Part shown: in pieces, positions 1 to 13,052 of the stretch
How the letters are laid out: the number at the start of each line of letters is the position of its first letter
Position numbering within the stretch: the stretch's first letter is position 1
Assembly: GCA_030737875.1 (NCBI GenBank)
Contig: CM060926.1
Span: forward strand, 165,935,079 to 165,999,078
Length of the DNA: 64,000 nt
Direction of reading: 5' to 3'
DNA from: Allium sativum
Lineage: Eukaryota > Streptophyta > Magnoliopsida > Asparagales > Amaryllidaceae
The notes under the pieces: model-generated
What the model was told of the DNA's origin: nothing
Database searches by the model: none
What the model saw: only the letters and a program-made list of their open reading frames with translations
Position numbers and translations under genes: made by a program

Positions 1-1492
1 TACCATATATCATGTCGCCATATATAGATTTACAAATAAAACCGCAAATGTCACGTATTTGGAAATTGGATTTCCGTCTATGAACCGAGGCCAGGGATCG
101 TCCTCTACCGATTCGAGACGCTCTAGCCCGTGTCTCAGGCAAGCGCGCAGGCAAGCCTTGGAGCGACAGGGCCGGGCCACCGATGTGGATTATTATGCCT
201 GAACAATACGTCTCCCCGCCCTTTGGGGCGTCAATGAGCCAACGAATGACTCCATCGGACCCGGATCGTCCGATCAAACCGAGGCGCCTCGCAACAGCAA
301 CAACCACATAAGTCAAACTCGTCAGGGCGTGTAAAACCACTGACGCCACTTTTTAGCTAGAAGGAAACGCATGCCCTCCCTGAGGTCCGTCTCCCGTTTT
401 TGGTTCATACCGGGTGTGAAACTCGCGAAGTAAACGTTACACAAAGCTACGCCACAAAGGCCGTGCTTTGATCATCACCACAAGACTTTGCTTTTCAACA
501 GAAGCCTCGATCAATTTCCACTTAGGCATGCCATACAAGCAATTCACTCCATGCGTTTGATATCCATCAATATATAACCCCTGAGCTCGTACGTCTCAGA
601 GAAGGGCGTTAAGCAAGAGAATAAATTCTCCGCCGCCAAACAGATATATATTTAATAGAGATCAATCACACGGACTAAAATCCAATGTCCGACACACAGT
701 CCATTTACAAGTCCGTTCTGGGGCTGAACGAAACCGGAGGCACCTAGTACCCCGCATATCCATCGATCTCCAAGTACGTCTGGACGATCACAAACTGTTT
801 CCATCTTCTTGGGTGTACAGCCCAATCAAGATCATCAGTAATCACCCAAACGACGTGAAGACCTCCGGTCTTTGACCATCGTCTTCATCTTCGACTTATC
901 GTCGTATCAGTTATTCAGAATGGGATAAACCCGGTCTTTCCGAATAACTCGCGTATATTTTAAATAAGTGTTACACAAACACAACATACGCCTCATTCCA
1001 ATTCATCAGTCACTAACCATAAATTAATCAAGAGAATAATTCCCCAAATATTAACCCCGAAGGCCGAAACCAACATCAGATCAATATCCAGAAAACCATC
1101 CTGCTTAGCTAACCGATAGTTAGTTTCTGATTTCACATTCATAGGGAAAGGTTCCCATTAATTTTATCCAAGATAAATTCCTTGAATTTATTCTTTATTC
1201 TATTTTTTAATCTCAATTCAAACTAGTCGGGATTAGCGAACCTTACCGAAGTAATCATTTATTTTAATTTCCCCATCCCAACCTATTCATCCCATGAAGT
1301 AAAACTGGTAATACTTCATATCTAACACCACAGTGTTATCGGTAAATTCAATTACCATTTCACGTTCAAATCTAATTAAAGATTTAACTATCGCCTGGAG
1401 CAAAACTGGTGATACTCCATTTTCGATCATTTCAATCTAATTAAAGATTCATTAAAACTCCACTTAGTTTTAATCTTTAACTGGGTTAAAGA

Positions 1493-1732
1493 ATCAGTGT
1501 CATTTAAAACACAGTTCACGATAAACCCAAAATTACATTCATTAATTATCGGGTTAAAGAACGAGTGTTATTTAAAACACTGTCCACGATAAACCCAAAA
1601 ATCAATATCAATTCAATTCCAATTAAATATCATTTAATTGGTACACTTCATTAAATCTAAATAAAAAGATTTAATCTTTTCTCAACTGGGTTCAAGAACA
1701 GTGTTAGTGAAGACACCATTCACGACAAACCC
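1493..1732. repeat. Three dispersed ~46-bp repeats with inverted ends
   Basis: Copies start at 1493, 1551 and 1688. Each opens with gggttaaag or gggttcaag and closes with a/gataaaccc or gacaaaccc, so its ends are inverted complements. The middle carries cagtgtt and aaacact-like arms. They lie in the R1 LTR and have no coding potential. Confidence 0.5.
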
Positions 1733-2625
1733 AAATCACATTCGATATTCAATACAAGGCTCTGAATAGAAAATATATCGGCTTATATTCAATATCGAAT
1801 TCTACGACTAACAAATGTCGTATTGGAAATAACGATATAAAAATATATCTTTCAAATTTCCATAACAACACCTGTATAATCACGAATTTCAACATCGAAA
1901 TATTCCGACGACAATTTCGATTCAAATCCACTCCAATGCAATCATTGGAAATTCTGGTTATTTTCAAAACCCTTTTTAAATTCAATTTATTTATTTAAAA
2001 ATAAATAGAATTATATTTCTAGTTCAAAACTAGTTCATTTCGATAAAAATCTATTTTTATCTTTTCAAATATGGAGTTTTTCATCCCAATTCTTTCTAAA
2101 TCATTTCTTATGATTTTACACAAATTATTACTATTTTTAATAATTTTATCAAGGCCCATACAGTCGATTTCCATCAATGGCCATCGAACTGCACTTATAG
2201 CGACCTTTTTCAAATTTGATTTGGACATAATTCCAAATCCGACCGTTAGATTTCTAATTTCTAATATCCGTTAGAAAGCTCTTTTCGATACGAACCCAAC
2301 GGTTCCGGTTTTAGGAGAATCCGACGGTCGGATCTCCCGTAATGCCCGTTTGAAATAAATGGTCGAAATTCGCGAACTGCCGCGGCGCGGCGCGTTCTAT
2401 TCAGGCCATTATATTATATATATAATATATATATCGTCGATTTCTATTTAAAACGAATTATATAAATAGTTTTAAAATCGTTTCAAAAGCAATTTCAACT
2501 TTCTTTTCAATTCAAATCAAAATTGAATTCTTCATTATAAATTCGTTTTAAAATTCATTTCTATTCAATTCAAATTTCAATTCAATTTGAATTCATTTCA
2601 ATTCGCTTTCAATTCAATTTGAATT

Positions 2626-3144
2626 CGTTTTCAATTCAATTCATTTCGAAATCGTTTTCAATTCAATTCATTTCGAAATCGTTTTCAATTCAATTCATTT
2701 CGAAATCGTTTTCAATTCAATTCATTTCGAAATCGTTTTCAATTCAATTCATTTCGAAATCGTTTTCAATTCAATTCATTTCGAAATCGTTTTCAATTCA
2801 ATTCATTTCGAAATCGTTTTCAATTCAATTCATTTCGAAATCGTTTTCTATTCAATTCATTTCGAAATCGTTTTATATTCAATTCATTTCGAAATCGTTT
2901 TCAATTCAATTCATTTCGAAATTGTTTTCAATTAAATTCATTTCGAAATCGTTTTCAATCCAATTCATTTCGAAATCGTTTTCAATTCAATTCATTTCGA
3001 AATCGTTTTCAATTCAATTCATTTCGAAATCGTTTTCAATTAAATTCATTTCGAAATCGTTTTCTATTCAATTCATTTCGAAATCGTTTTTAATTAAATT
3101 CATTTCGAAATCGTTTTCAATTAGATTCATTTCGAAATCGTTTT
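2626..3144. repeat. 27-bp tandem array, about 19 copies
   Basis: The unit runs cgttttcaattcaattca then tttcgaaat and repeats with only scattered substitutions. Because 27 is a multiple of three, one frame stays open through the array and reads as a nine-residue SFSIQFISK repeat. I regard this as a by-product of the minisatellite: the ORF is antisense to the inferred LTR strand and has no other domain. Adjacent copies are nearly identical, which suggests recent expansion by slippage or unequal exchange. Confidence 0.93.
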
Positions 3145-3275
3145 AAAATCGATATAAATATCGTTCACGTCAAAATGGCGTCAAACTAATCAACACGGCT
3201 TCATAAATTCCTATTTTCAAATATTCTATTTCAAATATTTCTTTTTCAAAATAGTTGTTATTATCAAAATATCTC

Positions 3276-3640
3276 GTTCAACACATGACCAATCTCAATG
3301 AATGAGTACTGTCAACACATGAACTTTTATTTTATATTACAAAGATGTAAATTTTATTACTAAAATATTTTGTTCAACACATGACCAGTCTCAATGAATG
3401 AGTACTGTCAACACATGAACTTTTATTTTATATTACAAAGATGTAAATTTTATTACTAAAATATTTTGTTCAACACATGACCAATCTCAATGAATGAGTA
3501 CTGTCAACACATGAACTTTTATTTTATATCGATAAAGATGTAAATTTTATTACTAAAATATTTCGTTCAACACATGACCAATCTCAATGGATGAGTACTG
3601 TCAACACATGAACTTTTATTTTATAATATTCTTTATTTTC
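3276..3640. repeat. 96-bp tandem array, four copies
   Basis: Copies begin at 3276, 3372, 3468 and 3565 with gttcaacacatgacc. Each contains gagtactgtcaacacatgaac and an AT-rich tail. The third copy has a one-base insertion (cgataaag for ttacaaag) and the fourth is cut short near 3640. The array is noncoding and lies within R1. Confidence 0.93.
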
Positions 3641-4485
3641 TAAATTGGAATGAGGCCCAATCAATCACCATATAATGTTAATTATATGGATTTTCATACA
3701 ACACATGTATATAATAGCATTGAAAAATAATCAACCATCAACCAAAGTGCACTACACTGTATAAGCATCAAATATAGACATTTAACGCTTATAGCAGCTT
3801 GTCAATCAATCGATCGACATATTTAATCAATCAGGATGAGTGAATTTCAAGTTTCATCCCAACACCCGTGTGGGGTTTCAAACAATCAAACAAATATTTT
3901 ATTCGTGCAGTTGGGCGATGTGTAAAATTTATCGTCCCAATCAATGTCCTTCAAATAGGTGTACATAAACAAACCGTCTGGTTTGTAAATGAATATTTAT
4001 TTATTCACATTAACGATAAAACATTTTATTCCAACATATGAATTTCTATTAAGTTCATTCTTTAAATAAAATGATAATTTTATTTTTCTAACACATTTTA
4101 GAAAATTTCGGCGGCATAACGGCACGATACTAGAAACGGGACGAGGCCTAGCCTTATCCCCGGTCTAGTGAAGGCCCACGCCATTCACACATCAATCAAA
4201 TTCACCAAACAATTCAATTTCAAATCAAATCATCAAACTAATCTATGCAACCAAACAAACAAGTCCATGGTCTGTGGACGATTGTGTCGGGTGCTACTAA
4301 GCACCGTCTGCATCCTAGTATATATATATAACTAGAAAAAGAAATTGAAAGGTGAGAAATTCTCACATATAGCTATCCTAGCTCCACGGCACTTCTATTG
4401 TAGAGATCTTCGTCGTTCCCGCCTTTTTGTCACCTTCGTTGTCCGCTTTCACTACATATGTAAAAATCGAATTTTTACTTCGCTA

Positions 4486-4712
4486 TTCAATATATAAAAA
4501 TCGAATTTTTATTTCAAAGTTCAATATATAAAAATCGAATTTTCATTTCGAAGTTCAATATATAAAAATCGAATTTTTATTTCAAAGTTCAATATATAAA
4601 AATCGAATTTTTATTTCAAAGTTCAATATATAAAAATCGAATTTTTATTTCAAAGTTCAATATATAAAAATCGAATTTTTATTCGAAGTTCAATATATAA
4701 AAATCGAATTTT
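4486..4712. repeat. 34-bp tandem array, about 6.5 copies
   Basis: The unit is ttcaatatataaaaatcgaa followed by tttttatttcaaag, with starts at 4486, 4520, 4554 and so on at exact 34-bp steps until it decays near 4710. Each unit contains the small palindrome aaaatcgaatttt. It is noncoding and lies within R1. Confidence 0.92.
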
Positions 4713-5139
4713 TTTTCACCAATCAAATTTTGATTCGCTATTTATATATGAGAAATCATATTCTTAACTTGCTCTTCGAATGACAAAAATTATATTTTTA
4801 AATTGCTTTTCATATGACCAAATTATATTTTTAAATTGCTTTTCATATAAACAACTTAAGCTTTTTATATATAAAAATGTAAGCTTTTCATATAAAGAAA
4901 ATCAAATATTTACTATATTTATAAAATCAAATCTTTACACAAATAAAGATCTCGCCTTTCTTTATATGAAAATCCCGCTTTTCTTTATATAAAAATCTTA
5001 CTTTTATGTTAAATAAAAATCTCTTTTACAATATGTTATACATATTAAAAATCAAAAATTTTTCACAATGTTTTCTATAAAAATAAAAACTGATTTAACA
5101 AGTTAAAATTCACCTTTTCCTATTTCTGGCCGACTGGAG

Positions 5140-5440
5140 GTGGAGGGGAAGCCGATGTGGGGTTTGGAGGCAGCAGCAGCGGTCAACGTTGGTGAGGGGA
5201 TCGGCTTTGGGCGGTGGCGGCGGATCTGCGGTGGAGTGGAGGTCTCGCGGTTTTCAACTGAGGAGGGGGTGGAGCTGTCGTCGAACTGGGGGAGGCTCGC
5301 CGGAGGGGAAGGCCACGGCGCGGAGGTGAGCGCCGGTCTTCGGTGGATCGGCGACGGCGGTTTTAGATTTAGGATTTCCTTTTTTTTTTATAAAACTGAA
5401 TTCGTGAAAACAGAGAACCGGGGGGGGGGGGGGGGGGTTG
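5140..5440 (-). promoter_or_regulatory. GC-rich probable transcribed leader of the R1 LTR
   Basis: This is a sharp GC-rich island in an otherwise AT-rich LTR. On the minus strand it is pyrimidine-rich with many CCGCCG and CCTCC runs, like a plant 5' leader, and follows a TATA-like stretch near 5460. The right edge is a run of 18 G on the plus strand (5420-5437). The plus-strand ORF across it (5140-5472) is Gly/Val-rich low-complexity sequence that I do not accept as a gene. Confidence 0.4.
5420..5437. repeat. Homopolymer (G)18
   Basis: An uninterrupted run of 18 G. Its length is likely to be unstable and uncertain in assemblies. Confidence 0.97.
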
Positions 5441-6398
5441 ACTTTGTACAGGAGAAAGAGGGTTTTATTTAATTTATTTATTAATTTATTTTTAATATTA
5501 AATCCATAAAGTAACATTTTATTTCGAACTCAAAACGAGACCCAGCGACTGTCGTCCCTAGTGTATTACCCCCATTCCGAACACAATGGGATATGTATCG
5601 TAAGTCAATTCGGCTGTTTTGATAGGTTTTCCTCAAAATCAAATCATAAATCAGTGTATATTCAATTTTAAACGTACATTTCAAATTGCCGAGACCACAT
5701 ACTCACCCTAAAAATTCTCGAAAAATATTTTCTAGCTTCGTATTGACGATACGGTCCTAACAAAACTAGTTTCGTCGAATTCTGAGACCGTTTGAAAAAT
5801 GGCCAATTTCCAGTCGATTAAAATCAACTAAAACTGGTCAAACGCGTTTTCCTTTGCCACGCTCACATATTGATTCGAAAAATTATGAAATTTGAAACCT
5901 AGCAATAACTTAACATCACAGACCCAACAAAACTGGTTTCGTCGAAATCCGAGGTCGTTTGCAAAATTGCTATTTTTAAGGGCCTTATATATATAAAAAA
6001 AAATATAAATTCCACAGCGACTATTTCTTATTTTAAACTGGACATATCTTATCATTTCTAAGATGAAATCTCAGTTTGTTAACTTCGTTACAAAGATATA
6101 GTTATACAGATTCAAATATTTCTTGTTTCGTTCAATTCTGACTTATATTGAATTCTGTATATTCATTTGAAATTAGAAATCGAATTTTCGAACTACCGCG
6201 CCATTTTCAATTCCTTTTATAATTATATATAATTATTATATATTCTAACGACGACGTATATAATATATACGTTCTAATTATATTCAAAATAAATTTCTCG
6301 TCGATATTATTTAAAATAATTCATTTTAAATATTCAAAATTCGCCAAAATTGCCAAAATAAAAATTTTAAACTGGCCCAAATTTTCGGGTTATTACAA

Positions 6399-9300
6399 CT
6401 GTGCTATGGATGTGGGGTGTCGAAGTAGTGGACGAAGAGCTCAGGAAATCAGGAGCAGACCGTTTATTTTTACCCAACAAAATATTTTTATAGAAATTAA
6501 AACATGGTTATATTATTCTTAAACACTGGTTAGTTTAATTAATTAAAAAACGTTTATAAGGCTGCTTGGTCTTAGGTTTTGGAAATGTGTGGCATAGAAA
6601 AGGAGCAGCAGTATGTCGGGCTCATTATGTTTAGACGTAGGATTAAAGGGAAAGAGTGGGGATCGTTATTTTGGGAAGGAAACAAAACGTGGTGGGTGGT
6701 TTTGTGAAGGTGGAGTAACAGTCTTGCATAGGAAGGGAGGACTGAGCTGAAGCGTGGTATGGTTCCAGGGTTGTTCGAAGTAGAAGATTATCAGTTAACT
6801 GGGAAGTTGGACACAAAATGCAGTGAAGAAGTAACGCGACCCATTTCCTTTGAACATGCAGAATTCGGCTTCCATGTAATTAGTTAATTTTAAAACGTGA
6901 ATTTACTCTAATCAAGAATGTATTGACTTAAAAATAATTTGTTGTAGGTGTCTCATTTGAACAGTAAAACGAACGGGTTTGCAGAAGAATGATGCGGCCT
7001 GGATTTTACAATTGAAAGCAATAATTAGTTTAATTAACTAATGATTTAGAATTTATTAATTTAATTAAATGTTATTAACTTATTAGTTGTATAATTTCCC
7101 CGTATGTCATCAGAACCCAACAAACAAGGGACATTGGAATCGTGATAACGAGCGCTACATTCTGGAACAACAGTGGACGCAATTGGAATCAATATTGAGT
7201 TTTAATTAAATTAAACACTTGTTTAATTTAATTAAAATCAACTGTTTAAACAATGGTATCAGAACATGGTGAGTTAAACTCACTCTACTTCCCACTTATA
7301 TTTTATATAAGTCGGGTTTTATTTTTGTGTGCTATGGTTGCTAATGGTTGACGGTTTGTTAATTCTATATTCATATATTTGGAACATATGGAATTAAACG
7401 GTTTTTTAATTCCAGTGAAACACCTCGTTATTTTAACGATTGGTCCCAATTAAGGTAGCTTACCTTATTGGTCACGTTTTTAAAATGAACGTGTTTAATT
7501 TAACGAATTTGTTTGAATAGCTGTGGTTATGTTAAATAAATTGGTTGATATTGAATTGTCGTTATTGACTGTTATGAAACCATTATTTATTTGAACTGAG
7601 TGATTATATTGAGATAACGAAATTGGATACTGGGAAGAACAGGTTGGAGGGATCCAACGCGATTCATCAAATATAATTAGTGATATTTATGTTCATATTA
7701 TCATTATATGAACTGTTTCAATTAAATGATTGATTTGGATGTTGACCGTTGATTTGTAATTCAACACTTGTTTTGTTTAAACCAATGGGAAGTATTGGTT
7801 GAGTAATTGGCAACATATGACCTAAAAATACATCGTTTTATAAATATCGATTTATCGTTAGGCGAATCGATATAAATGAAGTTATAAAAAATATTTTATA
7901 ACTGAATATAGATTTTTAAATTTGTATTTTGAATAAAAGTTGTTAAAAAGTGAATGAATATTTATTATTTATTATTTAAGTTTGTAATGAATTATTAAAT
8001 GATTTTATAAAGCAAATTCTGATATTAAATCTGATTTATAAGCAAGAGAGTAGAAAATTAACCTAACGGTTAAGAGTTGAATAATTTTTTTAAGAAACAA
8101 TTAGGTGGAATTATTTAAATTAATTATATTATTAATTAATTTAAAGGAAGAAGTAATTAAAATCAGTTAACGAAATAACCGTGGTTTAGGTTGACTAAGT
8201 CAACCGTTTTAAGTAAGAGTTATTATTAATTAGTTCATTTTGAATTAATCTAAGGAAATGGTTTAACGAATATTTGTTTTAATTTTTTTAAGATTTTAAA
8301 AAGGGAATTTACAATTTAATATAGTTAATAAATTAACTAATTTTACAGTAGTTAATGATTGAAGTAAAATATTATTATTATTTTAATAATAATTTAGGAG
8401 ATTACTTTTTAATTGAAATTCATTTAAAAAGGAAATCGAAGCTGAAATGAAATCTAATGGAATTATGAAGAGTTATGAATGGGTTTTATATTAAAACCCC
8501 AATTTTTATAACAAAGTTATAAAAGGGATTTTAAGCGAATACGATAGCTTAAATTAATTATTTACTTAATATTTGGATTAAATAAAAGGAAATTGAGAGA
8601 AAATGGTTTATATCAAACCACAGTTGTATATATAAAGTTTATAAAAAGCGACGAGATGTTGAAGCATTAATTTTAGAATTAACATCACTTAATAATGGAA
8701 ATAAGAGAAATGAATGGAATCAAAATAATATTTTTTAAAATTAAATGGTTCAACGGATCAGAAAAGGAGATGGTTAAAAGTGAATTTGGTAAAGAAGTGA
8801 GTAATAGGATTTTGTAACAAAATCTGAATTCTTAAAATGAGTTGGTTAAAGAAGTAAAGTTAAAAGATGATGTTTTGATAATAAATTACTTAGTTAACAA
8901 ATTTAGTAATAATGGTTATATTCGAGAAGGAAATGTTAAAACGTAAGAAGGTTTGATTAAAAAATATTTTAAATAAAATAGTTAAAAGGAATTTGTTCCG
9001 ATATCAGAATGAAATATCGAACTTTGAAATTACAACTCATATATATCTTAAGATAAGAACATTGTTGATCTAGGTCTGAGAGGTAATTAAAATACCCCAA
9101 CTAGAATGACTTATGGATTATCTAAGGATGATATTAGTTTGTGATGCTAAAGAGGTTAGTAATAAGTTATTATTTCCATTAGAGAAATAATAATGCGATG
9201 TTATTAAATTTTTTTGAAGAATATGTAATGAGGATTCCAAAGTAAAGGAAATTTAAGAGATTTGAGAATATATATGATGATGCTCCAAAGTAAAGGAAAT

Positions 9301-11305
9301 GAAAGAGGATTGCACGAAAATATAATGATATTTTCGAGTTAAAAGAAATGAAATGTAAAGTTTTGAAATGGTTTTACCCTATGAGAATAAGCATTGGTTA
9401 TTGTTTCCAAATAATGAAACAAAAGAGGTTTCATAACGTTGTTTTATAAGGAATAAATCGAATGGATTTTCTAATTATAGATAATGAAGAATGATATAGA
9501 ATTTTTTTTGAAAAGAGAGTTAGATAGAAATTGAATATGATTATAGGATATTTTTCTAAGTATTATATTGAAATGGTTTTAAGAACATTAGTGTATTAAA
9601 ATATGAAGTAAACACCATATTTTAAAATATTGAAACATCTAGAAGTTTAAATTAACCAGTCTTCAATTATTTTTAATGAAAAAGGCCAAGTGATGCTGAA
9701 AACTGAACCAGTGAACTCATTTATTTCCATAATTGAAAAACTGTTATTTTGATAGTTAAATAACCGACTATCAAAACCTGACCTAATGCATTGTTGGTAC
9801 GGAAAGACTGGGATCAAATTTATATTCGAAAACCATTCCAGACAAGCAAATACGAAAGTATAAAGATTGAAGTTGGAGCATTGAAGACCATAGATCTTCA
9901 TAAACAAAAGAACTACTAATAATCTCTGGTTTAGTGGCCAGAAATATACCGTGATTCTATCGTGGTTGAAATATATGGATTGCAAGGACTACTCGCTACT
10001 GATCCATGGGTTGATTCCTATATTGGATGTAGTAGGAGAGTGCTTTCAATTCATCTTGTTCCTGGATGACTTGTATGGACGAGTGTCTGACAAAGTATTT
10101 CCAAAGGGATCACATATGTTGATTTCTTCAAACGTATTTCTATTGGTGGCGGAGAAGGCTATACATCTTCTCTTAACTTAACGATTAGAGTATTTTTTTG
10201 GACGTCAATTAGTGATACCTAGCAGATCTGACGATGTGGCATTCAAGTGAATGGAGATATACTGATCTGAAGGATAAGCTTAACACCTTGCCTCATCAAC
10301 TTGGAATAGCATAAAATCAGGTAGGTCGCAGGGCTATGTGGGTCGCACCCATCAAAAGGGTATATCATTACCTAATATAGAGAAATCAAATGCCTTTATT
10401 TGTCCCTTTTTATTTATATATGTATGCTATTGGTTCGGTTGGTTGACCCCCAACCGTGGTAATGATATATTCGGTACTCTAAAGATAAAGTGAGGGGTCG
10501 GTCATGTTTTGTTTGGGTTGCAAGATGTTCTTGTCGAACCCCAATGTATTCATCTCCAGATGTAAATTATCGGGAAGGTGGTCCCATATCTTGCTAGGAA
10601 ATCCATTCTCCAATAAGAGCTTGCAGTTTTAATTGTATAGTATATATGTGGAGCATGAGATGCAAGTGTTCCGCTAGATTGTTATTTAATTGTATTTAGA
10701 CACTATCATTATATTAGAATAATATTTTTTTGAAAAATGTTTTGGATTATCGTAAGGTAAAAACCATCTGTATTTATGTGTGGATTTGGTCTTATGATTA
10801 TCGTTTTCTTTCGAAAAGATTTTGACGTTAAAATCAAGTTGTGTGATGCCTTAAAACTTAGTGTGTTTTTCTCACTCTGGTTCACCAGACTAATCCGACG
10901 TTTGTATTGCTCGGGTTAGACTGGGTTGTACAGGTCCAGGTTATTGGATGATGCAAAACCCAAAGATGAGTTGGAGATGTTCAGACGTATGATATCTAGT
11001 ATTTCTCCACTGTGTGATTGTATATGAGGACAGGTTATTATAACTGTTCAGATGTGTTGATGTACTCTGATGATTGTAAGTTTTAATTTAAAGCTCTCAA
11101 TGAATATTTATTTCTATATTATATTTTGTTATGCTGCGATGTGAGACTCTTTTTCTGATGTGTTTCTTCTTCGTCTATTCTAATATTTCTTTCTTCTTAT
11201 CTCACCCTCTAATTTCTTTCTAATAATATTTGTTATTCAGTATAATTTGGGTTGACTGTGACAGTTAAATGTCTGCTTAAACTGTACGAAAAAATGGGTT
11301 GTTAC
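6399..11305 (+). mobile_element. R2: 3' part of an LTR, plus strand, inserted in the R3 5' LTR
   Basis: The block ends at 11305 in GGGTTGTTACA, a standard LTR 3' terminus. Its last ~400 bp resemble the sense end of the R9 LTR: accagact, caggtccagg, then tatattttgtt followed by gcgatgtgagact. To the left it is AT-rich, purine-biased on the plus strand between about 8000 and 9500, and full of stops in all frames. I find no gag or pol motif. The LTR start is not visible; R1 abuts at 6398 and may have inserted into this LTR. ORFs at 9647-9985 (minus) and 9951-10181 (plus) show no family resemblance. Confidence 0.5.
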
Positions 11306-12874
11306 ACTGCCTGTAATCGCCTGGCAAATCTAGCATCCACAAGTGGTTAATCTAATGTGAGTGCTCGAGTGCTTAAATGTACACGTAACGGTACTAAGAC
11401 ACGAGGTTAAGTCTGACTTATGTTAGACGTCTGCCAGGAACCTCCCAGCACATCCAGCATCCACAAGTAGTAGACTTAATGTGACAGGTCAAATGCATTG
11501 ATAAGCCATAAATGGATAACTTGTCAACCTGTTTAAATCTATAGGGGGTTACATAAACCTGTTAAATTGATTAGGGGTTGAGTGAACTTGCTTGAATCAG
11601 TGGGGGTTAAGTTAATCATGTTAAATATGTGGGGCGGGTTTTATACATACACATATTTACACACACACACACACACACCCGACAAACTTAACCTGTTTTA
11701 CATTTATGCAACCTTGTTAAACTGTTAGACATAACCTTTTAAAATCCTATTAGTGGGGATGCAAGCCTAGGAGGGAAGCTTTTATCATCTGTTGTATGGG
11801 ATCCTTTTAAGTCAATAACCCATCTTGGAATCAAACGAGAACTCCGAACTAGGTTAGGGTCAGGGCATGCTTACTAAGTTGGTTATAAGAGGTAACTTGA
11901 GTGAGGGTGTTGACGGCACATTTCATCGAAGTCATGTGCGTGCATGGGTCCGCTTGCTAGGGAAGATATGACGTTGTGACATCAGTAGATATAGCTGTGC
12001 ATTTTGAAAATAGTGGGGTTGCCACTTTAGGAAGCGATACATCCTACTGTGGGGCCGACATGGGTATCTACGGGGTAGAGAGTCGATTGATTGGGGGGTA
12101 GTAATTAGGGTACATCTAGTCTTGCTTGTTGGGAGCATGTTATTATTATTGGGGGTAACACGTGTCATTCCTGTTGGGCAACCTGTTATTCTTGTAGGGG
12201 TAAAACCTGCCACTAGAAGTACACCTAAGTCTATCATCTTATTCTAGTTGGGATCATCTTATTGTTGTTATGCTAGTATTGGTGCAGGGAAAAGTACTTG
12301 AGAAGCGCAATATATTCCATCATGTTTACTTTGTCCATCTTGCTCAGTCTGTTATACCTGTCTTATGATACTGTTATCTGTCCCATCAAGTTTATATGCC
12401 TGTCATGATTCTTTTCCTTATTTATATGCTAAAAGTAACTGGACTTGCCATACTTTATGTCTGACCCATTTTATTTCCTCTTCTCTCTTTTATGTTCCCC
12501 CCAGGTTTTCAGGGTGGGGATACTCGGGCTTGATTTGGGTTCTCTCTTTCATTCTACTTGGAGTGGCTTAGATGTCCGCTTTGATTTGTTGTCTTCTCTG
12601 ATATGGTTATATTTATGGGGAACTATTCTTCTTTTATTACTATACTTTTATGATTTTATTACAAGACAGAAGTTTTAAGTTGATGTAATGGGTTTACTAT
12701 ATTTTAGACTTATGATGTAACTATGTTTTGGACCACGATGTTTTATGTTTAATAAAGTTTTTAATTCCGATGTTATTTTATATCTGTCTTGTAATGTTTC
12801 TGTTTACCTATAACGCTTCATGAAACATAATGCATTCTGATAAAGAGTGATATTAACGGACGTGGGGTGTCACA
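11306..12874 (+). mobile_element. R3 5' LTR, lacking its first ~1.2 kb
   Basis: The sequence aligns along its length with the R3 3' LTR from about 40563 onward and ends in GGGGTGTCACA. The first matching base follows directly after the R2 terminus, so R2 has inserted here or replaced the first part. An (AC)n tract lies at 11660-11678. A polyadenylation signal aataaa is at 12751-12756, about 120 bp before the LTR end. Confidence 0.85.
11407..11479 (+). other. 73-nt stem-loop module, second copy (R3 5' LTR)
   Basis: The arms are ttaagtc at the left and gacttaa at the right, with a weakened inner stem and the conserved loop around gccaggaacctcccagcaca. The first copy of the pair is cut by the R2 boundary: only its right half (11306-11362) remains, and the break lies in the loop. 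Confidence 0.6.
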
Positions 12875-12876
12875 TT

Positions 12877-12888
12877 AGGTATCAGAGC
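12877..12888 (+). other. R3 primer-binding site (initiator tRNA-Met)
   Basis: aggtatcagagc lies two bases after the LTR end. It differs from the standard TGGTATCAGAGC at the first base only. Confidence 0.85.
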
Positions 12889-13052
12889 TGAAAGTTACCT
12901 GATCGGATACAAGATTTTGAAAATTATTTTCAAAAAGTTTTAAAAGAAAGCATTTTCAAAAGAAAACTCTGTTTTGAAAAACCTATTCCCCAAAGCCAAA
13001 TAGAATATCTTTCAATTCTCTGTTTGAATCCCTTTTTCCTTCCTTTTTCAAC

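Larger units (their letters stand above)
1..6398 (-). mobile_element. R1: end of a very long LTR, minus strand, entering from the left edge
   Basis: Read on the minus strand, the block begins at 6398 with TGTAATAACCCGAAAATTTG, a typical plant Ty3/gypsy LTR start. An AT-rich U3 follows, then near 5460 a TATA-like stretch (TTAAATAAAACCC), and then a pyrimidine- and GC-rich leader (5440-5140) as expected downstream of a transcription start. Nothing in it resembles gag or pol. No primer-binding site (plus-strand gctctgatacca) is visible, so either the LTR is longer than 6.4 kb or the block is rearranged. Three tandem arrays lie inside it. The left end is outside the window. The strand is inferred from terminus and leader, not from coding sequence. 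Confidence 0.55.

Noticed and set aside
2619..3146. 175-codon plus-strand ORF of repeating SFSIQFISK
   Set aside because: It is the 27-bp array read in an open frame. No flanking domain or promoter, and it is antisense to the inferred LTR strand.
3276..3640. Regular repeats considered as a CRISPR array
   Set aside because: Tandem 96-bp units without unique spacers, in a eukaryotic retroelement context.
5140..5472. 110-codon plus-strand ORF rich in Gly, Val and Glu
   Set aside because: GC-rich low-complexity sequence with a poly-G run. The opposite strand looks like an LTR leader.
7254..7270. tggtatcagaacatgg, resembling a tRNA-Met primer site
   Set aside because: No matching second LTR with the same preceding sequence occurs, and no gag follows. 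The site lies inside the R2 LTR-like region, so it is probably chance.
9647..10181. ORFs of 112 (minus) and 76 (plus) codons in R2
   Set aside because: No recognisable motif. They overlap on opposite strands in AT-rich LTR sequence with stops all around.
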